Shown: piece by piece, positions 1-14,460 of the stretch
Layout of the letters: the number at the start of each line of letters is the position of its first letter
Numbering within the stretch: position 1 is the stretch's first letter
Source of the DNA: Balanoglossus misakiensis
Lineage: Eukaryota > Hemichordata
DNA: 64,000 nt
Reading direction: 5' to 3'
NCBI GenBank assembly: GCA_040954595.2
Contig: CM082590.2
Span: 6,262,001 to 6,326,000 of the forward strand
Notes under the pieces: model-generated
The model's database searches: none
Seen by the model: only the letters and a program-made list of their open reading frames with translations
What the model was told of the DNA's origin: nothing
Made by a program: the position numbers and the translations under genes

Positions 1-3000
1 ATAATCGGAATATCGTACTGTAACGTTTTGACTAAATCCTGTTGTTTCTAGCGATGAAATTGAAATAAATTAGGAACCAAATAACACGTGTTCAAAAATG
101 GCCACCAATCTTTGTATCAACTCCTTAGAAATGAAAACAAGATGGTGAATACCCAGTTTTCTATGTATAAAAAACTCCCCACTCACTGTAATACAAAAAC
201 TATAATGTACGTTCAGTAAATTTAAAGTATTGTCGTTTCTTTTGTTTGTAGATTTTTGGATTCACCTTTGTATGTATAATAATAAAGGAGTCACCACGCT
301 TGTTTTTAAAATTCAGAGCCATGAATTTAGTCGATAATAAAAGAAAACTGCTGACTCAGCATTGTTCACCAATGGTTTGTGTATTGGCAAAATATTTAAC
401 GAAGTTTATCTCAAAATGAAGTGCGGTGACCATACGATTTTATTTGACCATTGAATTTATTTTACTTGATTGAGCTTTGTGTAAAATTTCATGTAAACGA
501 CAATAGTAGAAGTATGTTTTCTAGCAATTATCAATTTAATCCTATGGAGAAAAGCCGAATGCGCACATTTTCTAGTTTATGTTCTGCGCGTACACCCTTA
601 AAGGCTTGGGGGATACAACCTGACTGAAAATATGTCCCCGAAGAGCATACTACCTTAAGGAGCTGGTGCAAAGAAAGCCCTAACCCTAACACTATTCTTT
701 GATGCAATTTGAAATTTCGTTATCTATTATTATGAATATTTCCACGTCCTTCTGTTTATTATATTTTTAAACTGTGTTATTTCCTATAGCGTTTACACAA
801 AAATCATGAGAATGTTACCTCTATCTGAATCTGTTTCTGAATTGTTAAAGTAATTTTCAATGTTGTTTCTTAACTTGAAATGACGTCTTTAGTAAAATGG
901 TATGTTTGCGCGGTTTTTATTATTCTGCCCTATATCCAGAACACGTTGGGTCACTTGAGGTCATCCGTTGAGCAACATGCTGAATGCCATTTGGAGCTAT
1001 CTGTTCAACTGTAAGCATGGGAATCGCTTGGAACATCCAGCGAATCGATTGTTTAAACAATTAGTGACTGTTCCGTGGTGCCTTGTAAGGAAGCGATCTG
1101 AAATCCCTGACCAAAATTAGACATACACGTCAGACATAAGCAGATATTTGCAATTCAGCATTTCAAGAAAAACGGCTTGTCAATGTTTGTAACGTGTATC
1201 TATCGTCGCAATGATTTTCTATTGGTATTTTAGATGTAACGATTTTAAAGTAGTAAATTATATTATGCCAGATCAAACAAATTAAGTAAATCTAAAAAGT
1301 ATAAGACCATTTAGACTATTTGATGAACATTTACCATTTTGCATAGCAATGTGTCATGTGAGAAACCTTTAGGAAAACCTAACTGTGAATCACTTACAAC
1401 TTGTCTGAAGAACCCATGCAAATTCTTATGTACATGTTCCTTGGTAATTTTGAGAGGATAGGGGAACACACACAAGCCTGGAATTTCCAATATGTTGTTT
1501 GGACCGAGACTCTCAACAAATAGAAATTGTTCTTTTATATTTGACTGCAATCTTTTTATATGTACTTTATAGCACGGCTTCAGATTCTTCGTGCAATACT
1601 TATACGTGGGTGTCTAGAGTTCAAAAATGAAATATATAAGTATATATAAAAGTTAGTGGAGCTGGGCGCTATGTTTCAGGTAGTATTTAGTTGGGGCAGG
1701 ATTCATATTAGTTGTTTGTCCTGGCCTGCAGTCGTCTGAGTTTTAATCATTAACGCTGTCCACTGACTTGTTACTTATGAAGTTCCACACTGCATGCTGG
1801 TCTCTAGGTTCCTGCCGTTAACATATCAGATCTAAACATCAACTGCGCATGGGCATACCACCGTGACTCCTTCACCTCCCGAGGGACTCAAGCCATTCCT
1901 TTATTCCAAAACTGATCAATATTTACTGTTGTACAATGACATTAATTTAGTCTTTTTTGTTGGATTGTTAGTGGGGCATTTTGAAGATAAAGGTAGACCC
2001 AATCTAAATTTAGCATGTTAACTGACAATATGTATGATAATATAAAGGTTACCACCCGTTAGAGAATGACGTCACCACCAACACACCAGGCTCAACGTGG
2101 CACATAGGGTGTGATGTGTCCAAATGTCTAGTCATACCAGGATCGATCTGAGTGCATTCTCGCAACAACTAAACATGACTGTTATAAATATACCATACGC
2201 GCAGCATGCTTAACAGACGATCATTTAGGCAAAAAATGGAATGTTGACTCATATAGAAGATTAAGGTTTGAAACACTAAGTACAGAAATGGCTAGGACAC
2301 TGTAAATTGTGGTTCATCGGAAATAAACATTGTTTCCGTTGACTAAGCAAGAAAAGCTGAATTCTTAAATAGAATATTGCTTTTTCAAAATGCTGCTGTC
2401 AGTGGCGAGTTAAAATCCAATATAACGCCCATGCTAATCTTTACTTGTCGTTGAAGTGAGCACTGGGCCAGGTGTGAATGGGTGTACACAGTTGATCAAT
2501 CACTGTCCTCAGTATCGTACAGGATGACCCTGGAATTTGACCAAACTTAAGCACATCAAATACCTGTGTTGTCACCGCCGATATTTACCAAGTGTTGTCT
2601 GTGTGATAAACATTTTTAGAGATAAACCGGCCACACTCGTCGAATATTCCTTTTGGTGATATCTCACAGCAGATACGATAGAACCAAAGCTAATACTACT
2701 GTAGATGGAGTTTATCAATCACACCAAACAAACCTTTAGTCACTAAACTGTATGAACAAGTCATAGCTTGAGAAAAAACACCTGTTGAAAAACATACCTT
2801 TGCTACTGAGCAATTATTTTGACAACGCCTCTCTAAATATGGCCGACATATTGGCCAGGTATGTCAAATCAATAAGTCGCACTATTTTTTTCTGCTGCCG
2901 TACAAGAGAATCAATGAAATAGTCATAGATAATCAGACTATCGTTATGTGTTTCAGACATCCAAAGCTGTGAAAATGTGATGAAACAAACTTTACGGCAA

Positions 3001-4648
3001 TAATGTACGCGAATCGTACAGTCGTATTTAGGCGAATGCCGCACCATTGTTACCATGGCAGCGCACGACTGTTTAAGCAACTTGCATGTGCTTTTACAAC
3101 TGTGATCATGCCATGTCAGACGTGACCATTTTATTGTGGGGTGTTCTCTGGAGGTATCTCTGATTTTGACATCGCCCACACGTGTTCCCTACATTTCTCT
3201 TCCACGATCAGTGTACATCTTCCCATGGCGGCCTCAATCAAAAGGCAAAAAAAGTATCAGCAAAAATTAAGTAAATGTACAGGACGTTTCCAAAATGTGC
3301 TAAATTCATGGTTAAAACTATACCATTTGTTTTGATTTTCTATGACGCGAATTACTGAGATTTTGTGGAAGAAAATGTACAAATTTAGGTGACACATTGA
3401 TTTTTGCAGATTGTTTATGATAAAATTTAACCTCACTTTCAGAAAATAGTTAATATAACGTTAATATAACGCCCATGCTAATTTTTACTAGTCGTTGAAA
3501 TAATCACCAGGTCAGGTATGAATGGATGTACAAAGTTGATTAATCACTGTCCTCAGGATGACCCTGGAATTTGACCAAATTTAATCAGACCTGAGCGGGT
3601 GGTCCAGTGCGCTGCTCTCTTTTAAGGGTAACAATAACCCAGGAAAATATCCTTATAAAATTTGTCAGCGGACCCCCTACCAAACGTTATGAATAGAAAT
3701 TTCATTGTGATCAAACGATTTTTGCAAATGTTTTTTTTAAATGAAGTTTGAGAGTTGAAACCCAACAAAGCGCCGATCTTTACCAGTCATTGAAATCGGC
3801 ACCAGGCCAGGTATGAATGGATGTACATTCGGCCACTGTCCTCATGATCAGAAAAGATGAGGCTAGAATTTGATCAAATGTAATCTTATCAAATACCTTC
3901 ATTATCTCCTCTGATATTGACGCCAAATCATTCCATTCATCTGAAAGGATCATCACATTGTGTGATGAAGCCAGTTAACTACTTCTCTCTGCCACACAAT
4001 GTGTTTTGATCAAATCTATAGCCACTAAACATTATATGCATGAACTTGGCAGTGATCTTGATTTGCTTCAGGTGTTGTATGGTTGTATGACATAAATATA
4101 TTACATGTAAAATCATCATGTAAAATATCAGTTTTGCCTCCTAAGCCAATGATTAGTGTAAGTATGGATTACCCAGCAACCATTTTAAGAGAAAGGGATT
4201 TGTTGTTGATTTTACATTTTGAAATTTAACTTGCCCTGATAATTACCGACCATGGGTTAACTTAAAAAAGTTTGTACATCTATATGTACAATAGTACAGG
4301 ATGATTCTTAATACTTAATGTGGGTTGTTGTCTCCAATCCACAATGACACGTACGATTCTCATTTTCAATGAAGTGATCTCACTTAAGACCACGAATTAT
4401 CGTCTGAGTGATAAACAGTTTGACGTATAAGCTTAATTAATTAGGTGACACTCGTTGAATGTACCTGTTCATGACATCTTTGATATAGAATCACAGTCAA
4501 GATACTGTGTGTGGACGTTAATCTATAAGGCAAACAGACCTTCAGTCACTCAAGGTGACCTGACCGACATATTGTCGAGATATCTCTACTAATTATAGGT
4601 CGTACTATGTTCTGCTGCTGTACCAGAGAATCAACGAAATTGTGATAA
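1..4648 (+). repeat. Macro-satellite unit, copy 1 (~4.65 kb)
   Basis: The sequence at base 1 recurs at 4,649 and 9,350 and can be followed almost without interruption, with scattered substitutions and small indels. The unit is internally composite. A ~118-bp motif (near 2,428, 3,470 and 3,770) occurs three times in diverged form, and the stretch around 2,820-2,940 has a diverged echo near 4,560-4,670. The open frames in it are short, have no recognisable domain and no splice context. It begins at the window edge, so further copies may lie upstream. Confidence 0.95.
205..601 (-). mobile_element. P-family MITE relic inside macro-unit copy 1
   Basis: Read on the minus strand, this matches the ~420-bp P element seen whole at 39,620 and 55,763. 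It starts TTAAGGGTGTACGCGCAGAA and contains the same internal phrases (GCGCGGTGACC-like, 'acaaaccattggtga', 'tgctgagtcagcag'). The far terminus has lost its TTAA. The element is carried passively in each macro-unit. Confidence 0.85.
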
Positions 4649-7600
4649 ATAATCGGACTATCGTACTGTAACGTTTTGATTGAATCCTTTTGTTTCTAGC
4701 GATGAAATTGAAATAAATTAGGAACCAAATAACACGTGTTCAAAAATGGCCACCAATCTTTGTATCAACTCCTTAGAAATGAAAACAAGATGGTGAATAT
4801 CCAGTTTTCTATGTATAAAAAACTCCCCACTCACTGTAATACAAAAACTATAATGTACGTTCAGTAAAATTGAAAGTATTGTCATTTCTTTTGATTGTAG
4901 ATTTTTGGATTCACCTTTGTATGTATAATAATAAGGGAGTCACTACGCTTGTTTTTAAAATACAGAGCCATGAATTTAGTCGATAATAAAAGAAAACTGC
5001 TGACTCAGCATTTTTCACCAATGGTTTGTGTATAGGCAAAATATTTAACGAAATTTATCTCAAAATGAAGCGCGGTGACCATACGATTTTATTTGACCAT
5101 TGAATTTATTTTACTTGATTGAGCTTTGTGTAAAATTTCGTGTAAATGACAATAGTAGAAGAATGTTTTCTAGCATTTATTAATGTAATCCTATGGAGAA
5201 TGCGCACATTTTCTAGTTTATGTTCTGCGCGTACATCCTTAAAGGCTTGTGGAATACAACATGACTGAAAATATGTCCCCGAAGAGCATATTACCCTAAG
5301 GAGCTGGTGCAAAGAAAGCCCTAACCCTAACACTATTCTTTGATGCAATTTGAAAGGTCGTTATCTATTATTATGAACATTTCCACGTCGAGAATTTTTA
5401 TTTTTTGTAGCGAGTGTTCGAGAGATAATTTATGTGGGGTGTATTCTGTTGATTATATTTTTTGAACTGTGTTATTTCCTATAGCGTTTACACAAAAATC
5501 ACGAGAACGCTATCTCTATCTGAATCCGTTTCTGAATTGTTAAAGTAGTTTTCAGTGTTGTTTCTTAACTTGAAATGACGTCTTTAGAAAAATGGTAGGT
5601 TTGCGTGGTTTTTATTATTCTGCCTTATATCCAGAGCACGTTTGGTCACTTGAGGTCATCCGTTGAGCAACATGCTGAATGCCATTTAGAGCTATCTGTT
5701 CAACTGTAAGCATGGGAATTGCTTGAAACATCCAGCGAATCGATTGTTTAAATTATTAGTGACTGTTCCGTGGTGCCTTGTAAGGAAGCGATCTGAAATC
5801 CCTGACCAAAATTAGACATACACGCCAGTCAAAAGCAGATATTTGCAATTCAGCATTTCAAGAAAAACGGCTTGTCACTGTTTGTAACGTGTATCTATCA
5901 TCGCAATGATTTTCTATTGGTATCGTAGATGTGACGATTTTAAAGTAGTAAATTATAATATGCCAGGTCAAACAAATTACGTAAAATATATAAGACCATT
6001 TAGACTATTTGATGAACATTTACCATTTTGCATAGCAATGTGTCATGTGAGAAACCTTTACGAAAACCTAACTGTGAATCACTTACAACTTGTCTGAAGA
6101 ATCCATGCAAATTCTTATGTACATGTTCCTTAGTAATTTTGAGAGGACAGGGGAACACACACAAGCCTGGAATTTCCACACACAAGCCTGGAATTTTGTT
6201 TGGACCGAGACTCTCGACAAACTAAAGTTGTTGTTTTATATTTGACTGCAATCTTGTTCTATGTACTTTATAGCACGGCTTCAGATTCTTAGTGCAATAC
6301 TTATACGTGGGTGTCTAGAGCTTAAAATGAAATATATAAGTATTTATAAAAGTCAGTGGAGCTGGGCGCTATGTTTCAGGTAGTATTTAGTTGGGGCAGG
6401 ATTCATATTAGTTGTTTGTCCTGGCCTGCAGTCGTCTGAGTTTTAATCATTAACGCTGTCCACTGACTTGTAACTTATGAAGTTCCACGCTGCATGTTGG
6501 TCTCTAGGTTCCTGCCGTTAACATATCACATCTAAACATCAACTGCGCATGGGCATACCACAGTGACTCCTTCACCACCCGAGGGACTCAAGCCATTCCT
6601 TTATTCCAAAACTGATCAATATTTACTGTTGTGACAATGACATTAATTTAGTCTTTTTGGTTGGATTGTAAGTGGGGCATTTTGAAGATAAAGGTGAACA
6701 CAAACTAAATTTAGAATTTTAACTGACAATATGTCTGATAATATAAAGGTTACCACCCCTTTGAGAATGACGTCATCACCAACACACCAGGCTCAACGTG
6801 GCACATAGGGTGTGATGCGTCCAAATGTCTAGTCATACCAGGATCGATCTGAGTGCATTCTCGCAACAACTAAAACGACTGTTATAAATATACCATACGC
6901 GCAGCATGCTTAGCAGACGATCATTTAGGCAAAAAATGAAATGTTGACTCATATAGAAGTTTAAGGTTTGAAACACTAAGTACAGAAATGGCTAGGACAC
7001 TGTAAATTGTGGTTCATCGGAATTGAACATTGTTGCCGTTGACTAAGCAAAAAAAGCCGAATTCTTAAATATAATATTGCTTTTTTAAATGCTGCTGTCA
7101 GTGGCGAGTTAAAATCCAATTTTACGCCCATGCTAATTTTTACTTGTCGTTGAAGTAAGCACTGGGCCAGGTGTGAATGGGTGTACACAGTTGATCAATC
7201 ACTGTCCTCAGTATCGTACAGGATGACCCTGGAATTTGACCAAACTTAAGCACATCAAATACCTGTGTTGTCACCGCCGATATTTACCGAGTGTTGTCTG
7301 TGTGATAAACATTTTTAGAGATAAACCGGCCACAATCGTCGAATATTCCTTTTGGTGATATCTCACAGCAGATACGATAGAATCAAAGCTAATACTACTT
7401 TAGATGGAGTTTATCAATCTCACCAAACAAACCTTTAGTCACTAAACTGTATGAACAAGTCATAGCTTGAGAAAAAAACAGCTGTTGAAATACATACCTG
7501 TGCTACTGAGCAATTATTTTGACAATGCCTCTCTAAATATGGCCGACATATTGGCCAGGTATGTCAAATCAATAAGTCGCACTATTTTTTTCTGCTGCCG

Positions 7601-9349
7601 TACAAGAGAATCAATGAAATAGTCATAGATAATCAGACTATCGTTATATGTTTCAGACATCCAAAGCTTTGAAAATGTGATGAAACAAAATTTACGGCAA
7701 TAATGTACGCGAATCGTACTGTCGTATTTAGGCGAATGCCGCACCATTGTTACCATGGCAGCGCACGACTGTTTAAGCAACTTGCATGTGCTTTTACAAC
7801 TGTGATCATGCCATGTCAGACGTGACCATTTTATTGTGGGGTGTTCTCTGGAGGTATCTCTGATTTTGACATCGCCCACACGTGTTCCCTACATTTCTCT
7901 TCAACGATCAGTGTACATCTTCCCATGGAGGCCTCAATCAAAAGGCAAAAAAAGTATCAGCAAAAATTAATTAAATGTACAGGACGTTTCCAAAATGTGG
8001 TAAATTCATGGTTAAAACTATTATACCATTTGTTTTGATTTTCTATGACGCGAATTACTGAGATTTTGTGGAAGAAAATGTACAAATTTAGGTGACACAT
8101 TGATTTTTGCAGATTGTTTATGATAAAATTTAACCTCACTTTCAGAAAATAGTTAATATAACGTTAATATAACGCCCATGCTAATTTTTTTTTTTTGCTA
8201 GTCGTTGAAATAATCACCAGGTCAGGTATGAATGGATGTACAAAGTTGATTAATCACTGTCCTCAGGATGACCCTGGAATTTGACCAAATTTAATCAGAC
8301 CTGAGCGGGTGGTCCAGTGCGCTGCTCTCTTTTAAGGGTAACAATAACCCAGGAAAATATCCGTATAAAATTTGTCAGCGGACCCCCTACCAAACGTTAT
8401 GAATTGAAATTTTATTGTGATCAAACGATTTTTGCAAAATGATTTTTTTAAATGAAGTTTGAGAGTTGAAACCCAACAAAGCGCCGATCTTTACCAGTCA
8501 TTGAAATAAGCACCAGGCCAGGTATGAATGGATGTACATTCGGCCACTGTCCTCATGATCAGAAATGATGAGGCTAGAATTTGATCAAATGTAATCTTAT
8601 CAAATACCTTCATTATCTCCTCTGATATTGACGCCAAATCATTCCATTCATCTGAAAGGATCATCACATTGTGTGATGAAGCCAGTTAACTACTTCTCTC
8701 TGCCACACAATGTGTCTTGATCAAATCTATAGCCACTAAACATTATATGCATGAACTTGGCAGTGATCTTGATTTGCTTCAGGTGTTTTATGGTTGTATG
8801 ACATAAATATATTACATGTAAAATCATCATGTAAAATATCAGTTTTGCCTCCTAAGCCAATGATTAGTGTAAGTATGGATTACCCAGCAACCATTTTAAG
8901 AGAAAGGGATTTGTTGTTGATTTTAAGATTTGAAGTTTAACTTGCCCCGATAATTACCGACCATGGGTTAACTTAAAAAAAGTTTGTACATCTATATGTA
9001 CAATAGTACAGGATGATTCTTAATGGGCTGTTGTCTCCAATACACAATGACACGTACGATTCTCCTTTTCAATGAAGTGATCTCACTTAAGCCCACGAAT
9101 TATCATCTGAGTGATAAACAGTTTGACGTATAAGCTTAATTAATTAGGTGACACTCGTTGAATGTACCTGTTAATGATAACATTGATAAAGAATCAAAGT
9201 TTAGATACTGTGTGTGGACGTTAATCCATAAGGCAAACACACCTTCAGTCACTCAAGGTGACCTGACCGACATATTGTCGAGATATCTCTACTAAGTAGG
9301 TCGTACTATGTTCTGCTGCTGTACCAGAGAATCAACGAAATTGTGATAA
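4649..9349 (+). repeat. Macro-satellite unit, copy 2 (~4.70 kb)
   Basis: This is a full-length head-to-tail copy of the preceding unit, about 50 bp longer. Visible differences include an extra stretch near 5,390-5,450, a duplicated 'cacacacaagcctgg' phrase near 6,165-6,195 and a longer T run near 8,187. The high identity implies recent tandem duplication or ongoing homogenisation. Confidence 0.95.
4853..5242 (-). mobile_element. P-family MITE relic inside macro-unit copy 2
   Basis: Same element and position as in copy 1 of the macro-unit. The terminus at 5,230-5,242 is closer to the family consensus (CGTACATCCTTAA). It moved here by tandem duplication of the unit, not by separate insertion. 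Confidence 0.85.
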
Positions 9350-12300
9350 ATAATCGGAATATCGTACTGTAACGTTTTGACTAAACCCTTTTGTTTCTAG
9401 CGATGAAATTGAAATACATTAAGAACCAAATAACACGTGTTCAAAAATGGCCACCAATCTTTATATCAACTCCTTAGAAATGAAAACAAGATGGTGAATA
9501 CCCAGTTTTCTATGTATAAAAAAACTTCCCACGCACTATAATACAAAAACTATAATGTACGTTCAGTAAAATTGAAAGTATTGTCATTTATTTTGATTGT
9601 AGATTTTTGGATTCACCTTTGTATGTATAATAATATAGGAGTCACCTTGCTTGTTTTTAAATTTCAGAGCCATGAAATTAGTCGATAATAAAAGAAAACT
9701 GCTGACTCAGCATTTTTCACCTATGGTTTGTGTACAGCCAACTATTTAACGAAATTTATCTCAAAATGGAGCGCGGTGACCATACGATTTTATTTGACCA
9801 CTGAATGTATTTTACTTGATTGAGCTATGTGTAAAATTTCGTGTAAATGACAATAGTAGAAGAATGTTTTGTAGCATTTATTAATGTAATCCTATGGAGA
9901 ATGCGCACATTTTCTAGTTTATGTTCTGCGCGTACATCCTTAAAGGCTTTGGGAATACAACTTGACTGAAAATATGTCCCCGAAGAACATACTACCCTAA
10001 GGAGCTGGTGCAAGGAAAGCCCTAACCCTAACACTATTCTTTGATGCAATTTGAAAGGTCGTTATCTATTATTATGAACATTTCCACGACGAGAATTGTT
10101 ATTTTTTGTAGCGAGTGTTCGAGAGATAATTTATGTGGGGTGTATTCTGTTTATTATATTTTTAAACTGTGTTATTTCCTATAGCGTTTACACAAAAATC
10201 ACGAGAACGCTATCTCTATCTGAATCCGTTTCTGAATTGTTAAAGTAATTTTAGTGTTGTTTCTTAACTTAAAATGACGTCTTTAGAAAAATGGTAGGTT
10301 TGCGCAGTTTTTATTATTCTGCCCTAAATCCAGAGCACGTTGGGTCACTTGAGGTCATCCGTTGACCAACATGCTGAATGCCATTTGGAGCTATCTGTTC
10401 AACTGTAATCATGGGAATTGCTTGAAACATCCAGCGAATCGATTGTTTAAATGATTAGCGACCGTTCAGTGGTACCTTGTAAGGAAGCGATCTGAAATCC
10501 CTGACCAAAATTAGACATACACGCCAGACATAAGCAGATATTTGCAATTCAGCATTTCAAGAAAAACGGCTTGTCACTGTTTGTAACGTGTATCTATCAT
10601 CGCAATGATTTGGTATTGTAGATGTGACGATTTTACAGTAGTAAATTATAATATGCCAGGTCAAACAAATTACGTTATTGTAAACACTATAAGACCATTT
10701 AGACTATTTGATGAACATTTAGCATTTTGCATAGCAATGTGTCATGTGAGAAACCTTTACGAAAAACTGTGAATCACTTACAACTGGTCTGAAGAACCCA
10801 TGCAAATTCTTATGTACATGTTCCTTAGTAATTTTGAGAGGACAGGGGAACACACACAAGCCTGGAATTTCCAATGTGTTGTTTGAACCGAGATTCTCAA
10901 CAAACAGAAGTTGTTCTTTTATATTTGACTGCAATCGTTTTATATGTACATTATAGCACGGCTTCAGACTCTTCGTGCAATACTTATACGTGGGTGTCTA
11001 GAGTTCAAAAATGAAATATATAAGTATATATAAAAGTTAGTGGAGCTGGGCGCTATGTTTCAGGTAGTATTTAGTCGGGACAGGATTCATATTAGTTGTT
11101 TGTCCTGGCCTGCAGTCGTCTGAGTTTTAATCATTAACGCTGGCCACTGACTTGTAACTTATGAAGTTCCACACTGCATGTTGGTCTCTAGGTTCCTGCC
11201 GTTAACATATCACATCTAAACATCAACTGCGCATGGGCATACCACAGTGACTCCTTCACCTCCCGAGGGATTCAAGCCATTCCTTTATTCCAAAACTGAT
11301 CAATATTTACTGTTGTGACAATGACATTAATTTAGTCTTTTTCGGTTTGATTGTTAGTGGGGCATTTTGAAGATAAAGGTAGACGCGATCTAAATTTAGA
11401 ATTTTAACTGACAATATATATGATAATATAAAGTTCACCACCCCTTACAGAATGACGTCATCACCAACTAACGAGGCTCAACGTGGCACATAGGGTGTGA
11501 TGCGTCCAAATGTCTCGTCATAACAGGATCGATCTGAGTGCATTCTCGCAACAACTAAAAACGACTGTTCTAAATATACCATACACGCAGCATGCTTAAC
11601 AGACAATCATTTAGGCAAAAAAGGAAATGTTGATTCGTATAGAAGATTAAGGTTTGAAACACTAAGTACATAAAAGACTAGGACACTGTAAATTGTGGTT
11701 CATCGGAAATGAACATTGTTGCCGTTGACTAAGCAAGAAAAGCCGGATTCTTAAATAGAACATTGCTTTTTTTAAATGCTGCTGTCAGTGGCGAGTTAAA
11801 ATCTAATATAACGCCCATGCTAATCTTTACTAGTCGTTGAAGTAAGCACTGGGCCAGGTGTGAATGGGTGTACACAGTTGATCAATCAATGTCCTCAGTA
11901 TCGTACAGGATGACCCTGGAATTAGACCAAACTTAAGCACATCAAATTCCTGTGTTGTCACCGCCGATATTTACGAAGTGTTGTCTGTGTGATAAACATT
12001 TTTAGAGATAAACTGGCCACACTCGTCGAATATTCCTTTTGGTGATATCTCACAGCAGATACGATAGAACCAAAGCTAATACTACTGTAGATGGAGTTTA
12101 TTAATCTCACCAAACAAACCTTTAGTCACTAAACTGTATGAACAAGTCATAGTTTGAGATAAAACACCTGTTGAAAAACATACCTGTGCTACTGAGCAAT
12201 CATTTTGACAATGCCTCTCTAAATATGGCCGCGACATATTGGCCAGGTATGTCAAATAAATAAGTCGCACTATTTTTTTCTGCTGCCGTACAAGAGAATC

Positions 12301-13070
12301 AATGAAATAGTCATAGATAATCAGACTATCGTTATATGTTTCAGACATCAAAAGCTTTGAAAATGTGATGAAGCAAACTTTACAGCAGTAATGTACGCGA
12401 ATCTTACAGTCGTATATAGGTGAAGGCCGCATCATGGTTGCCATGGCAGCGCACGGCCGTTTAAGCAACTTGCATATGCGTTTACAACTGTTATCATACC
12501 ATTTTATTGTGGGGGTGTTCTCTGGAGTTATCTCTGATTTTGACATCGCCCACACGTGTTCCGTACATTTCTCTTCCACGATCACATGACATTTTGATAA
12601 AACAAAATAAGTAAACGAAGTGTTAAACCTTAAAATAGTTTTATAAAATATGTCAGTGGACATCTTCCCATGGCGGCCTCAATCAAAAGGCAAAAAAGTA
12701 TCCGCAAAAACTAATTAAATGTACAGGACGTTTCCAAAATGTGCTAAATTCATGGTTAAAACTATACCATTTCGTTTGATTTTTCTCTATGACGCAAATT
12801 ACAGAGATTTTGTGGAAGAAAATGTACAAATTTAGGTGACACATTGATTTTTGCACCTTGTTTATGATAAAATTTAACCTCACTTTTAGAAAATATGGCA
12901 AGTTAATATAACGCCCATGCTCATTTTTACTAGTCGTTGAAATAATCACCAGGTCAGGTATGAATGGATGTACAAAGTTGATCAATCACTGTCCTCAGGA
13001 TGACCCTGGAATTTGACCAAATTTAATCAGACCTGAGCGGGTGGTCCAGCGCGCTGCCCACTTTTAAGGG
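9350..13070 (+). repeat. Macro-satellite unit, copy 3 (partial)
   Basis: This third copy follows the unit for about 3.7 kb and is visibly more diverged than copies 1 and 2, with small deletions around 10,610, 12,500 and 12,890. At about 13,070 it breaks into a 117-bp tandem array. Only weak similarity to the rest of the unit continues to about 13,690. Confidence 0.92.
9554..9943 (-). mobile_element. P-family MITE relic inside macro-unit copy 3
   Basis: Third passively amplified copy of the P element at the equivalent offset in the macro-unit, ending in CGTACATCCTTAA at 9,931-9,943. Confidence 0.83.
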
Positions 13071-13494
13071 TAACAAGCAATGCGCCGGAGTGATAGCACA
13101 CGACTGAATCTTTCAATCTACCCAGGAATGTGACCAAATTTAATCAGACCTGGGCGTGTAGTCCAGCGCCCTGTCCACTTTTAAGGGTAACAAGCAATGC
13201 GCCGGAGTGATAGCACACGACTGAATCTTTCAATCTACCCAGGAATGTGACCAAATTTAATCAGACCTGAGCGGGCGGTCCAGCGCGCTGCCCACTTTTA
13301 AGGGTAACAAGCAATGCGCCGGAGTGCTAGCACACGACTGAATCTTTCAATCTACCCAGGAATGTGACCAAATTTAATCAGACCTGAGCGGGCGGTCCAG
13401 CGCGCTGCCCACTTTTAAGGGTAACAAGCAATGCGCCGGAGTGATAGCACACGACTGAATCTTTCAATCTACCCAGGAATGTGACCAAATTTAA
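13014..13494 (+). repeat. 117-bp tandem repeat, 4 copies
   Basis: Four units start at 13,014, 13,131, 13,248 and 13,365, each exactly 117 bp, with a partial unit from 13,482. Each begins TGACCAAATTTAATCAGACC and ends CCCAGGAATG. The unit start matches the end of the macro-unit's internal ~118-bp motif, so the array looks like a local amplification inside the third macro-copy. Confidence 0.97.
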
Positions 13495-14460
13495 GCTTAT
13501 CAAATACCTGTGTTGTCTCCGCCGATATGTACTCCAACGCATTCTTCTTATCTGAACGAGAATCGTTATGTGCAGTGAAGTCAGTGAACTGCTTCTCTGA
13601 GCTGCATAGTGTTTTTTGATCAAATGATACATGTAAGTAGAAACTTCCCAGCAAACATTTGAAAAGATGTTGATTGCACAAGTTGAACTGAAAATGACCG
13701 ATAGCTCTCGACGAGAATTAATTATACAGAAGAATGCTTGATACACCAATGCAAATGGACACCAGCAATTATTTCTTCTTCTAAATACTTGTGTAGGTTG
13801 CTGGCTGTAATATATGGTGGCGCTTATGGTTCTCATTTTGAAATTGGTGACTGTACTTAAAGGGACAAGGTCGCTCCTGTTTCAACTTTCGGTGACATCA
13901 AGAATATATGGATAATTTGCATAACGTCTCTCAGTGTACACAATTATGACGAATCGTTACTACAGAAATGAGGGAATTTGTGATGTTATTTGAAAGGTCA
14001 GCAGCGTGTTTCTTGATGTTAGCGGTAGTACAATAAGTTACTGTCCCTGTCTACATTGTTGTCTGAAAGTTCATCATCTTCAATTTTGTCATTTATAAAA
14101 ATGAATCTCAACTTGCGCTGCTTATGTTTGCATCTGAAATTACTGCAGTGCACATTACTCTGGGAAATCTTAGTTGTCATATAATCTCGTATTATTATCA
14201 ATTAAACAGGAGATCCTAAGTTGTCTTCTTGTAGTCTCACACCTTTAACAATCATTGTAAGAAAGAAAGGCCCAATTGTTTATGTTCATAGAGACGAGCG
14301 TAACATCAGAGGGGTGAGGCTCAATTGACATTTATTTCTTTTTAATTAATTTGTCTGTGGTGATGACAGTGGTGTATTTTCTTATTACATCAACTACTAC
14401 GGCGCGCCAAGTGTTTCAAAATTATTTATCATTATTTTATAGAAAATTGATGTCTTTTAA
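13495..14460. other. Unique sequence, no gene seen
   Basis: The first ~200 bp keep weak similarity to the 3' part of the macro-satellite unit (phrases 'atcaaatacctgtgttgtc' and 'ttttttgatcaaatg'). The remainder to 14,460 has no recognisable exon, RNA gene or repeat family. The open frames there lack codon structure. Confidence 0.6.

Noticed and set aside
2814-3179. Minus-strand open frame retained in macro-copies 1, 2 (7,514-7,879) and 3 (12,082-12,663)
   Set aside because: The copies are too similar for frame retention to mean selection; copy 3 differs by indels and many replacements, and no domain or splice context is visible.
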